From: Adineta steineri
Taxonomy: Eukaryota > Rotifera > Eurotatoria > Adinetida > Adinetidae
Assembly (NCBI GenBank): GCA_905250115.1
Contig: CAJNOI010000038.1
Location: 124,001 to 188,000 of the forward strand
Length of the DNA stretch: 64,000 nt
Reading direction: 5' to 3'
Shown: piece by piece, positions 10,745 to 21,507 of the stretch
Layout of the letters: every line of letters starts with the position of its first letter
Position numbering within the stretch: the stretch's first letter is position 1
Notes under the pieces: generated by a model
Seen by the model: only the letters and a program-made list of their open reading frames with translations
The model's database searches: none
What the model was told of the DNA's origin: nothing
Made by a program: the position numbers and the translations under genes

Positions 10745-11625
10745 ACTGACAGTAGTCGACGACCGTGCCCTATTCTTTCCAGGTTCTTGTTTTTCTTGGA
10801 TTTCAGGCAAGGTTCTTGTTTTCTTGCCTGATTCTTATCTTTCTTGTGTTTTTTGCCTGTTTCTGCTTTCTTCCCTAATTCTGATCATATAAAAACAGCG
10901 TTTCCTAGGTTATTACTACATTTTTTATATCATTTTATTAGAAGCTTTTCACACCAAGTACAAAAAAAATGAAAGAACAAAAAAATACTTTAGTTTTCAC
11001 ACATTCATGAAGTGGTTTCAGTTTTAACATAAAAAACAATACAAAAAAGATTTTTTTCTCAAACTTCATTATCGTCGTGAGCATTTGATATCTGTTGACT
11101 TGCTCTGGAATTTTGCTTTGATAACTGATTCAGTGTTTGCTTTTTGTTGTCGTGTTTCATTTCTTGTATTGAAGTTTTTATTGTTTGACTATTTTGCGAA
11201 AGTAGCTGCTGGATGAAGCCCATGAACGCATGCTAAATAACCTTTAAAACAATGGAAACTCAAACATTAAAATAAATCAACGTTTTAAATGTATCTTACC
11301 TAACAAAATGTCAAATTCATCTGATTGTAGATCTTTGAATGATGCCATATCGCCATATGCGATACGTACTAAAGCTCGAGTAGTCATGTTTAATGATGGA
11401 CCACGTTCAATATAAGACACATCAATTTTATTTAATTCCTGCAAGTAAAAAAAAGATCCACCAACAAATATTTTACACTATGTGTGTAATGATAATCCTA
11501 AAAAAGGTGATATATGAGTGAAAAAAATGAAGATATAAAGTCGACATTATATTTTGCCTATACCTAGAGGATTATCTTACAATAATTTTTTAAAAGAATT
11601 AATATTCTCTTCGTCCATCTTGAGG
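10745..11625 (-). mobile_element. Relative of the 59.5-kb CACTA-ended element, carrying exons
   Basis: The left end (GTCGACG...TTCTTTCCAGGTTCTTG) and about 290 bp after it match 59525-59965. The far end (11550-11625) matches 59998-60070 and encodes MDEENI. On the minus strand the unique middle holds exon-like pieces. One is 11300-11438, encoding a stretch with SYIERGPSLNMTTRALVRI (GAG-like splice ends CAG| and |GTAAGA). The other is about 11066-11235, encoding a Gln/Lys/Asn-rich tail ending SNAHDDNEV-stop. The second phase does not join cleanly and the MDEENI exon contains TAA, so this copy is probably dead. No right inverted end is seen; a telomere-like element abuts instead. Confidence 0.45.
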
Positions 11626-11686
11626 GTGTGGGTATGGGTGTGGATTCATATGGGCATTTACTCCATCATCACCCGTACGCACACCC
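11617..11686. repeat. Telomere-like inverted-arm element
   Basis: CATCTTGAGGGTGTGGGTAT opens the G-rich arm, and a C-rich arm CACCCGTACGCACACCC closes it. It sits immediately upstream of the MDEENI exon (minus strand). Confidence 0.65.
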
Positions 11687-11817
11687 AAACATAAGTATAT
11701 AATAAACTTGTAATAGTAAAAACGAAGTAGATTATTCATTAATTCATCGTTCGCGCGGATTACAATTTGCTCATATTTTAATTCAATCAGAAAATAGCTA
11801 AACCAAAGCATTTACAC

Positions 11818-11898
11818 GGGTGGGTGTGGGTGAATAAAATGAATGGCAGAAATAGTATCACCTAAACCCATACCCACACACACCCACGCCCTCAAAGA
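11818..11898. repeat. Telomere-like inverted-arm element
   Basis: Arm CACGGGTGGGTGTGGGTGAA, spacer with AAATGAATGGCAGAAATA, then ACCCACACACACCCACGCCC. The spacer resembles the inverse of the one at 38400-38420 (AATGAATGACAGAAATAATA), so copies share more than their arms. Confidence 0.65.
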
Positions 11899-12016
11899 AG
11901 TGAAACCCGAATTATACTGGGGGTTATTTGAAGAAAACTATTGAAAAAATTCGTTTAAAACAATGGACATATGAAACAGCTGCAACTGAAACTCAAGTGA
12001 ACATGTTGGACAATAA

Positions 12017-12288
12017 TGGTGAAAATTTTAATTTTAATGGAAATTTTCGATCTTCAATCGATTATTATCAACCTTTTAACACAACCTTATAATAAGATGT
12101 TATACAAAAAACAAATTCTACAAATATATGAACACGAAAACATGAACACAAATATATAGAACTAGTCATACACATCATAATTATAATAATAATTAACTTA
12201 TACATCATTCCTTTTCTTTGTTTCTATTCTAGGTTGATAATGATCGATTGAAGATCGAAAATTTCCATTAAAATTAAAATTTTCAACA
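12017..12288. repeat. Inverted pair of paralogous coding fragments
   Basis: Arms 12017-12073 and 12232-12288 are near-perfect inverted repeats of about 57 bp around 158 bp of AT-rich DNA. The plus arm lies in an open stretch ending FRSSIDYYQPFNTTL-stop. The minus arm encodes FRSSIDHYQP. At about 12365-12415 a fragment reading GRLTALKIAEENDLVNLIL has an ankyrin-repeat look. These are probably gene remnants. Confidence 0.5.
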
Positions 12289-12659
12289 TTAATTACATTA
12301 AACTTACTTTTTCATTTAAATTGATAAAAATCTCAAGAGTATTATTATTTTTTTATACATCAATGTTGGACGTCTTACTGCGTTAAAAATAGCTGAAGAA
12401 AACGATCTGGTTAATTTAATTCTTACTTTACAAGTTATGGCGTATTTTCAACTTGTGAAGACCTTTTGAAATATACAACAGAATTTGTGAAAATAATGAT
12501 TTTTCAACCTCGATTTAAACATAGACAACCAACACGTGATAGGTATTATGGATTTGTATAAAAATGCAAAGATAAGTTAAAAATTATGAAATAATTGTTC
12601 GTTAGAGAAAACATGAGGTGATGTTACAGTAAGCACACTTAATAGTTGGTTTGCTAAAG

Positions 12660-13203
12660 TACATTGTTTAATAAACCAGAACAAATCTTCGATTATGATG
12701 AAAGTACTTTCCGAGATGATTCAGGAAAAGAAAAAGTAGTTGTTGGTTGTGATACTAAATATGCAAATAAGTAAGTGAATGCTGATATCGCACAACAATT
12801 ATCTTCATAAATTGGATATATGATGTATGTTTTTAGAATTCATGCTGGTAGTGGTAAAGACAGCACTACTGTCTTACTGACAATTAGTATCGGTGACGCC
12901 TGCTTTCTACCGTATGTGAGTTACAAATCTAAATGTATGTATGACATTTGGTGTCCTCGTAACGTCACCCGAGGGACTATTTATCATCGAACAGAAAGTG
13001 GATGGATCAATGAAGAAACATTTTACGATTATTTAAAATCAATGTTTATACTACAAACACAACACATACCACGACCTTTACTACTTATCTTCGACGGGCA
13101 TACGTCACACTTCCTATTGAAAACAACAAAACTGGCTCTGAAGCATGAAATTCATTTATCATGTCTTCCAACTCAGCGGGGAAATCTTTTTATGCGTAGG
13201 TAT
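12660..13203 (+). pseudogene. Pogo/Tigger-type DDE transposase fragment
   Basis: Two exons (about 12672-12770 and 12837-13203) separated by a 66-nt intron with matching phase (AA|A, Lys). The first carries IFDYDEST, where pogo-like enzymes have the first catalytic Asp. The second carries LLLIFDGHTSH, the second Asp motif of the DDE superfamily. The N-terminal DNA-binding HTH region is not readable upstream, and the third acidic residue region is gone. The frame runs into a telomere-like element (MRRYG-stop). It cannot be a complete transposase. Confidence 0.7.
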
Positions 13204-13246
13204 GGGTGAAGGTTGAAAGAGGATAGACACCCACATCTTCAAGATG
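13196..13246. repeat. Telomere-like element at the broken transposase end
   Basis: GCGTAGGTATGGGTG, a 20-odd-base spacer, then ACACCCACATCTTCAAGATG. It terminates the transposase frame. Confidence 0.55.
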
Positions 13247-13439
13247 GACATTTTCTTTAGGATCACATTTGATTGTTCGAAAATAGACAAACGATAAAAA
13301 TATTTAGAATTGGTAAATACAGGCGGATAAATGAAACAGAAAAAGTAAGAATTAAATACATATATTAGTTTACGCTATATTTCCATAAGTTGATTTAATG
13401 ATACTTGTTTTTTTTTTCTTCTATACTAATCCTTTTTGA

Positions 13440-14810
13440 AGTATTATATTACCAAAATATACTTGAAATATGTTTATTTCAATAATTCTTTCAAAAATAT
13501 CATTTTTTTCCTTAATAACCAAATAAATATTTTATCTATTCTACTGGGATTTATGTATTTTAGGTATGTCCAGTCAAAATTCACTTGAATATGCTGAGAT
13601 CGATTTGAATCGAACTTGAATCATTTTAGAGGTGATTCCTCTGATCTCCGTTGGTTCTCCTTTACCACTACGTGTCGATCATTTTCATTCACCACCTGCA
13701 GGTGGTAGTGGTATAACAATGATGCGTCAAAGCCGATCATTTGACCGTATTCAACCGGTGGTGAGTGTAATTCAAGATCTCGATACATTAGAAGCGAATT
13801 AACTGAATACACAGAAACAAAATAATATTGAATAGGAAAATACTGAAAATGATATTCGATAATATATAAGTGACACAGAAATAGATTTGAAGCAGTGTGA
13901 TACTGAGCGCATCAGCTTAAGTGAGAATGAGTGTTGAAACATAGAATTAGTTAATAGTTAAATAGTTGGAAGTTCGAAAATTGTTCAAGTTTAAGAGTAA
14001 ATAAATAACCAACGATGTTTGTCGATTGTTTTTTGCAATATAATTATATACTGCTTTCACTCAAAGATCTGTGTTTCTTTTTGTCTGTATTAATATTCAT
14101 ACAGTAGACACATATCTTCTTGTTTGAATGCTATACTCAAGGATCAACCATTTCCAATGACCGCTGCCTAGAATAGTCACCTTTAAAAAAGAGGAAAGAA
14201 ACAATGAGCCTTGCTCTTATTGGTTGTTTTATTCCTTGCCCTCACTTGAGTTATTTCTATTTTGTACATATTTTACGTTCATCAATTGGTGTACTTTTTT
14301 TCATCGGTCAAGGAACGGACAAGCAAGAGTTATGTGCAAAGAAAGTTATGTTCACCAGCAAATAGTACGTCTTATGTAGAAAGTTTTTTAAATTAATCAG
14401 CAGAAACTTAGTTTTTAATTGATTATTATCATACAATTTTAAGTATCTTATAAAAAAATATTCAAATTAGAGAAGTAAAAAGTTGGTTGTGTGTAACAAT
14501 GAGTGTAAAGGAAAGGTGATATATATGTACCTTTCTCTTACACTTTTTTTTTCTATATACTCTTATGTTGATTATTTTAGGCCCCACAACCACCACCCTA
14601 ACTCGTGCTGAACGAGAATCGACGGTTGACTGATGAAAATCGGCGGTTGACTGATGAAAATCGACGGTTGACCGATGAAAGTCGTCGGCTCAAGGAAAGG
14701 TTGAGAAACATGGAGCAGATCATAGCCACCCTCCAAAAAGCTTTGGAGGAGCGACCATCACCAGTTCCAGAGCGCAAATCTCGTGATTCCGAAGGACCAT
14801 AGTTTTAAGA
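13440..14810 (+). pseudogene. Decayed leucine-zipper family gene, copy A
   Basis: Nearly the whole stretch has an inverted partner at 37270-38360. Pieces in order: an exon-like frame with GSPLPLRVDHFHSPPAGGSG and VVSVIQDLDTLEAN-stop (13629-13801); a fragment with DKQELCAKKVMF (about 14315-14370); and a zipper exon (14584-14802) with the heptad unit ENRRLTD repeated three times, then RLRNMEQIIATLQKALEE. A TAA replaces the Gln codon found in copy B just before LVLNEN, so the copy looks dead. I do not recognise the family beyond a coiled coil. Confidence 0.5.
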
Positions 14811-15344
14811 CTTTCTTTTTGTTGTTTGTTTGTTCATTCTTTTAAAATAAAGTTCAATTTTCTTGCATATCCTCTTCTATTATTAGTTTGTTGTTCTTGA
14901 ATAGATAATGTTTCATATGTCCATTTCGGATAAACACATTTGTAGAGAATCAATAATTTTATGGAAGTGATCTTTCATATGAGTATATGTACCTTTAAAA
15001 ATAAAAAGAAAGATATCTTTAATTATCAAGTGATTCTTTCATATGTTCTCTTCTAATCCATCGTGTTCTTAGCTCAATTGATGGAATTATTTTTAGTACT
15101 AAACAATTTGGACTAACTGATAAAAGAGAAGCAATAGCAAATAATTCTTGACGACCTATATAACTATTTTAAAAACACATCTAATCATGAGCAGATTCTC
15201 TAAATACAAGAATAGATGCTACTAGATATGTTATTGAATTAAAATAGGTTGCAGTTTGATTCACTACCTGCAGGTTCGCAGGTAATACTTTTAATAATCA
15301 TAGCGATGGAGATGGCATGATGTTGCATGAAAGTCTATCATTTG

Positions 15345-15401
15345 AGAATGTGGGTGTGTCTTTGTTCTATTATCTTAAGTTCATTCACACTTACACCCCT
15401 A
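15345..15401. repeat. Telomere-like inverted-arm element
   Basis: Short arms GAATGTGGGTGTGTC and ATTCACACTTACACCCCT around a ~28-nt spacer. Confidence 0.5.
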
Positions 15402-15478
15402 AATAGAATTTTATTGTTCTTTCAATATTTGTTATCATTTCATTCGTTTTTTATTCAAGACAAATACATAATCAATAC

Positions 15479-15599
15479 CATCTTGAGGGTGTGGGTGATN
15501 NNNNNNNNNNNNNNNNNNNNNNNNNNNNNNNNNNNNNNNNNNNNNNNNNNNNNNNNNNNNNNNNNNNNNNNNNNNNNNNNNNNNNNNNNNNNNNNNNNN
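15479..15599. other. Telomere-like left arm running into a 100-N gap
   Basis: CCATCTTGAGGGTGTGGGTG is followed two bases later by exactly 100 N (15500-15599), a fixed-size scaffold gap. The missing part presumably includes the C-rich arm. Sequence on the two sides of the gap need not be truly adjacent. Confidence 0.85.
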
Positions 15600-15654
15600 A
15601 AAAAAAATAATTACCATTCATTTTTCTATTAGATCTTTTCTTTTTTTTTGATAG

Positions 15655-15943
15655 GGCAAAGATGATGAAACAGGCGAAGCATTATCGCAACGTGACGATG
15701 ATAAACCTGAAGTTATCCGCGATCGATTGAATACATATGATAAAAATACAAATCCAATTGCTGAATTTTACAAGTAAATTTTTTAAAAGATAAATTTATA
15801 CGATGTCTTTTTTTTCTTCTGCTAGAAAAAAGAACATTCTTCAAGAATTCCATGGACGTGAAAGTGATAAAATATGGCCTGAAGTTAAAAAATATCTTGA
15901 TCGTGTTCTTAATGAACCACCAGCACGAAAACAAGGTGCCTAA
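15655..15943 (+). CDS. AK3: Adenylate kinase 3 (GTP:AMP phosphotransferase), 3' end
   Basis: Two exons, 15655-15773 and 15826-15943, with a 52-nt intron (GTAAAT...GCTAG) joining AA|A. The product fragment reads [19 protein letters not shown] and [18 protein letters not shown], then ends [11 protein letters not shown]...KQGA-stop. This matches the LID-to-C-terminus part of AK3, including the LID/R-D-DDKPE motif. AK3 phosphorylates AMP with GTP in the mitochondrial matrix. The P-loop and NMP-binding exons are missing; a gap lies 55 bp upstream. Whether the gene is truly truncated or merely interrupted by the assembly cannot be told from this window. Confidence 0.85.
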
Positions 15944-16338
15944 AACAGCACTATACAATTTTATGTCCGAAGCATACATTTCTGTGAACTTTATTATCCT
16001 ATTTTGTCTGCATACTCTTTAGTGTTTAGTTCTGAACTTGACTCGTGTGTGTGTTGCTTCCTTTTATAAAAATACATATCTTTAAAATGGTTCTATACTT
16101 AAGATTTTGGTATTTATTTTTCTCAAGGTCATTTCTTCACATTCTTTCTGTATATATATACGAAAATGAAATGTATATCGAGATAACATATTTCAATTGG
16201 ATATATGTAATTCATATCCATGCTACATAACTGCACGTTTATGCATATATATATGACTACTTTTTTCTATAATCTTCCAAATAAGTACAATTAATAAATA
16301 AAAAATATTCAGAATCGAAAGTATATACATATCCACAT

Positions 16339-18211
16339 ATGGGTGATGAAAATTCTCGTTTGATTTCAACAACATTTAATATGGCATCAAATGAAGCACG
16401 CGATAGATTACATACAATAATGACTCATGATATGGCTGAAGCTATTGAACAAATTGGTCAAACATTAGAAGCATGTAGTACAAAAAAAGCTCGATTACTT
16501 AGTCGACTTGATGAAGTTGCTAGAGCAGTTGATGAAGTTCGAAATGAATGTGGATGTATTGATACTACAATTGCGTAAGTAAAATAATCGTATAACTAAC
16601 AAATTTAATGTAATTTAATTTTTATAGAAGCAAAGTTTTACATTTAAATAAATTAGCTACACAAATTGTTCAACAAATGGCACTTGTAAGCATTCCAGAT
16701 CAACTACCACCACCTGAACCATTAGCACCCCCAATAGTTGAAATTGATCTATCAACTGTACATGACCGATTGAATGGTCTTGATCATATGGTTAATGATT
16801 TAACTAAATTAATTCTTGAAAAAGAAGAAACTGTTCTTTATGTTATCAATAAACGACCAGGAGGAAATGGAGAGATTAAAACAACTGTTCATTCTCCTAT
16901 ACGTCCAAGAGGTTCAGGCATACGACACGATAGACAAGAGCAAATCCATAATCAAATGACAAAACTTCAAAAAATAGTACGAAATATTCAAAGTGAAGGT
17001 CGAAATTCTTCAAAAGAATTGCATCATCATCAACATCATCATAGACTTCATCTTCGACATCAACAATCAAGACATTCATCTCAAGTCCTTTCAACAGTTG
17101 ATGATGAAGAAGATGATAGTCAAACTAATGGAGAACATACTGATCATCATACACATAATGATAATGAGGAAGAAGAAGAAGAAGAAGAATCTCGTGGTTC
17201 AGATCAAACAACTGTCGGACCATGTACATTATGTTTGCAGGAAAGAACTGAAGATATTACTGCTCAAGTACCAAATGGTCATCATTCAATTACTCATAGT
17301 CATTATACAGATCGATCTCATAGTTCAGTGACTACATCAGGTGATGGCAGTGCTAGTCATACTCGTGGATTAGGTGAAGCATTAGCTTCGAATGGAACAG
17401 ATATTCTTTATTATGATTATGAAAAGGAATTGATTCGTATTGCAGGAGAAGACGATTGTTCAGTAAAATTTCAACATGGTTTAGTTGTTGACTTATATTG
17501 GTGGGCATTAAATCGTGAATGGTTAATTTTAAGTGAACAAGGTTTATATCGATGGAAAGCAGGTGAATCTGATTATCAAGATGCTTATGAATTTTCAAAT
17601 GGTGAAATTGGTTTTCGACGTATAGCTGTTACTAGTACAAGTATATTTTGTTTATTTCGATATAGTCTTATGATACTTGAATTATCAAATTCAATGCAAA
17701 TGAAACGTCTTCATGCACTTGCACCACCTGAAACAAAATATCGAAAATTATCTGATATATCTGTTAGAAAAGTAATACAACCTGATGGTAGTGAAGAAGA
17801 TGTCTTAGGTAGAAAAAAACTAAACTAAACTAAACCAGATCGAAATATAAATTTATCTATCTAGGCTTAATATGGTTTGGCAGTGGACCAGGTATACTTC
17901 TTGAAGAACGATTTGTTACAGCTCATGAAAATAATACACATGAACGTTCATTGCGTCATGTTTCTGTTCGATCGGGTCGTTATGCACGTTTAACTTCATA
18001 TGATGATGGTCGTGCTTGGTTAATTAGTAATACAGGTGCAGATGTTTTCTGGATAGTTCACAATGAAAATGTAATTGCTGGTCGATGGGAAGCATCTGCA
18101 ACATGGGTTGAAGTTAGCAATGGTATACCTATCAATGCTGTTGGTGCTACTGATTCAACTGTTTGCATTCGTCACCAAGATGGAGAATTAGAATTTCTTG
18201 CCTCTGAATGA
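16339..18211 (+). CDS. Coiled-coil protein with tectonin-like C-terminal region
   Basis: Exons 16339-16574, 16628-17808 and 17865-18211 join in frame (GC|A and G|GC) to give 587 residues. Residues about 10-95 look like an amphipathic coiled coil (TLEACSTKKARLLSRLDEVA). Then come a Pro-rich turn (LPPPEPLAPP), a low-complexity middle with His-rich (HHHQHHHR) and acidic (EEEEEEE) runs, and a CTLCLQE zinc-ligand-like motif. The C-terminal 250 residues carry W-rich blades such as VDLYWWALNREWLILSEQGL and ARLTSYDDGRAWLISNTGAD, which look like tectonin/beta-propeller repeats. I do not recognise the exact family, and the function is unknown. It is surrounded by conserved single genes and has normal codon use. 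Confidence 0.75.
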
Positions 18212-18665
18212 ACATTGAAAACTTTTCTTTTTTTTTATATGTTTTTTTCTCTAATATATTATCTTTCGCTAGAACACAATTCAATGAGGTCAACATAGAT
18301 AATTTTAATTGTATTCTTTTTTTTTCCTTCTAAGTTAAACATATATACATATCTTCTTTTTCTCTTTCCTTGCCAAACGAATTGCTATTTGTTCGTTCGC
18401 GTGTCATTCGGACGAAGGAAAAAGGGAAAAATATCATCATGCATGCAACTTTGGGAATAGAATGAATGAAAAAGAAAAGAAAATTCTTTATTTTCGTTGG
18501 TTAATTCGAACAACAATGCTCGTCCGTCATAATCGCGAACACAATGACCGCTATCGTCCACAAATTCGATATTCATATTAATGAATGAAAAGCTTTATCT
18601 TGTGTGAACAATAATTTGTTCAATTTTTTGTTTCGTTTTTTTATTTTTCTAATATAATAACAAAT

Positions 18666-20261
18666 ATGGATTTATCATCTTCACGAATTTTAACAGCATC
18701 ATCAATTGCAAATACATCATCAGGTGCTATTATAATACCGGCTGTAAAAAATTCTTCATCATTAAATAAAAATTCTTTAAATCCAATACGTATTGGTGAT
18801 GCAGCTTTTCAAAAAATGCGTACAATAACAACAACACCACCTATAACATCATCAATACATGATTCATCTGATCAACAACCAGCTGTTTTTATTATGAATA
18901 ATATGAAAACTGAACCTCAACAACCACAACGAACAATAACTGTTAATCGTCTTTTGTTTTCAAATAATAATAATAACACTAATAATATAAATACGACGAA
19001 TACACCTACATCAACAACAATTGTCAATGGACAAAATGCAATTAATTTAGCAACACTTGTTAATAGTTTAAATACATTAAATCAAATGGCATTATTACAA
19101 TCAACAAATAATTCAACACCAACACAAAATAGCATTGCTAAACTTCTTGAAACACCAATTTTATCAACAACAAATGTTATTCAACGTCCACAAGCAACAC
19201 TTGTACCAGCTGTTACACATCATGGTAATTTCTTTGTAAGAAACAAGAAAAAAAGTTAAAAATATTTTATCTTTTTAGTTTCATCATCAGCAAATAAAGA
19301 AAATGAAAATACTCCTCCTTCACAAACACGAATTTCAACCGTTCGTTCAACACCTGGTTTACCAACTTCAGTTCAATCTCCATCTGCAACAGGTCCAATA
19401 CAAAATGAAGCTTTTTTTGCTAAAACAAAAGTTTTAGTTGAACTTTTAACATCACCAAGTACTCAACCACCATCAAACTTTGGTTCATCATTAATCGAAC
19501 CACAAACTCAAACACCATATTCAGATGCAACACGTACACGATCAAAAAAACGTATTAATCGTGTTAAACGACCTATGAATGCATTTATGGTATTTTCACA
19601 ATTAGAACGTCGAAAAATAGTTCAATTAGCACCCGATATGCATAATGCTGAAATATCAAAATATTTAGGTGCACGTTGGAAACGTTTATCAGAAATTGAA
19701 CGACGTCCATTTATTGATGAAGCTGAACGATTAAAAATGTTACATTTACGTGAATATCCTGATTATAAATATAAACCACGTAAGCGTGCTAAAAAAGGTT
19801 CATCACCACCAACAAATTCATCCATTCCACATATGTCATCACCTATGGATACAACTGATGCATCATCAGATGATTGTACATCAAAAACATCAATTTTACC
19901 TGGAATGAATCGTTTAGAAGAAAATCTTTCAACATCAATGGAAAATGATTTTGATGATAATTCTTCTTCAGCATTACTTTCAAATACACTTGCGTCATTA
20001 ATAGATCCAAAATTAGGTCTATTTCCAAATACAAATTTTGATGATCCATCACTTTTTTCATCATCATTACCAATAAATACAGGATGTGGAGGAGGAGCAT
20101 CATCATCATCATCATCACAACAAATCGATCCACTCTTACTTGATGCACTTGCTTCGGCTGATCCTCAAACTCAAGAAGCGTTTTTTAATCAATTACAAAT
20201 GCTTGGTGATTTTAAACTATGGGCTGATCTGGATTTATCAAATAGTGATCCAACTTTATAA
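18666..20261 (+). CDS. SoxC-like HMG-box transcription factor
   Basis: Exons 18666-19224 and 19279-20261 (54-nt intron, G|TT) encode 513 residues. The HMG box spans about 279-357: [20 protein letters not shown], then [20 protein letters not shown] and [15 protein letters not shown]. The ERRKI and [10 protein letters not shown] words match the Sox4/11/12 (SoxC) group. The protein should bind ACAAT-type DNA in the minor groove and regulate transcription. The N-terminal 270 residues are Ser/Thr/Asn-rich and the C-terminus is Ser-rich with an acidic end ([16 protein letters not shown]), the place where SoxC proteins carry an activation domain. The AT-rich stretch 18212-18665 before it may hold the promoter, but no specific site can be named. 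Confidence 0.9.
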
Positions 20262-20646
20262 AAAAAAAAGCTCTATTCGACGTACATATTTGACAATGGT
20301 AAAATCAAAAAAAAAATTCAAAACTTTGTAAATAACTTTTTCTTTTTTCTATTTTGTTAAAATTCAAATGTGTTGAATTTCGGATGGATTGTGTTTTCAT
20401 ACTAGAGTATTTTTTTTTCTCCTAGTTCGTTTTCGACGATAAATCAATGAAAAATTCAACGTATTTTTTTGTCTGTATTTTGTTTCATGTTGATGAATTT
20501 GACTATAATAAAAACAAATTGATCTTTTCTTTTAATTGACATTATTTACTTCTTGAGGGTGTCTGTGTTGTTAGGACAGGATAACGATAATATATACACG
20601 CATTGTACATGTGAAAACATATTAATATTTTATGTTACTACATACC
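20262..20646. other. SoxC 3' region
   Basis: T-rich non-coding DNA downstream of the Sox stop. At about 20553 a lone TTGAGGGTGTCTGTG resembles a left arm of the telomere-like family without a C-rich partner. Confidence 0.4.
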
Positions 20647-21223
20647 TTAAGACATCGTCCCCCTCCAAAATCGATATCCAACATGGTGCATGGAATCTTT
20701 ATGAAACTTGCTACAAATGCTCGATCCATAGAGGCATATATGTAAAAAAATTTCATGGCTCTAGCCCTTTCCGTTCGAGAGATATACAGGTACCAAGGAG
20801 CAAAATGGGGGCCCCACGCGTACAAGGATTTTTTCAATATACTTCGAGATGGAGCGCTCGGGCTGGTCTCATTTGAAGGAGAACTGCTTGGTGCTTCAGA
20901 TGTGGGAAAGAGTTTTTCAGAAAATACCTGATTACTCATAGATAGAGATGCAAATAAAAAATTCCTTCTCATCATCTGAAGAAGGATATGTGTATCTATC
21001 AAATAAAAGAAACCGCAGTTTAATGGAGTAAACTATAATGGAGAAAAACTTGTTCAGAGATTGATATTTTTCAAAAAACTCGGTTTTGAGAAAAACGATG
21101 TTAATCAATAAAATCTTTACGGATCTATACAGTAGACCACTCAGGCATCATGCCCATGTATTTATCTCAAAATCCATTTTTTTGACGAAAACCAACTTTT
21201 TGGAGGGAGGGGCGGTGCCTTAA
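20647..21223. mobile_element. TTAA-flanked TIR element (~570 bp, non-autonomous)
   Basis: Ends are TTAA|GACATCGTCCCCCTCC and GGAGGGAGGGGCGGTGCC|TTAA. The termini are inverted (GRCAYCGYCCC, ending in CCTCCAAAA), and TTAA on both sides is the piggyBac-type target. The open frames inside (for example 20622-21002 minus) have no recognisable domain, so I treat it as non-autonomous. The palindrome CTTAAG at both ends means the duplication could be part of the repeat itself. Confidence 0.5.
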
Positions 21224-21507
21224 GAGTGTGTTCGTATGCTTCAATACTCATTTCGCATATTAATTTTCAAGCAACTATTAAACGTTCTTAATTCAAATAA
21301 TCAGTTTTTAACAGAGCATCTATTCATTTTATTATCAAGTAATGTATTTTCAGCAATGTTTTTTTCATGGTGAATCCGGTCAGTGTATTTGGTTCTGAAG
21401 TATGTCACGGCGGACGGCCAGAAAGCGAGATATAGAAACAATGAATATTGATGAAACGCGGTTACTATATATTTGGCTGTTTAGTCCATAACGAACGAGA
21501 ACGAAGT

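Noticed and set aside
15327..15632. Open frames crossing the N gap
   Set aside because: Translation through 100 N is meaningless.
17100..17200. Acidic/His-rich stretch as a repeat insertion
   Set aside because: The frame continues cleanly on both sides; it is low-complexity coding sequence.
19843..20148. Met/Leu-rich minus-strand frame opposite SoxC
   Set aside because: Shadow of Ser/Asp-rich coding sequence.
20622..21002. 126-residue open frame on the minus strand
   Set aside because: It lies within the TTAA-bounded element, runs past its left end and has no recognisable motif.
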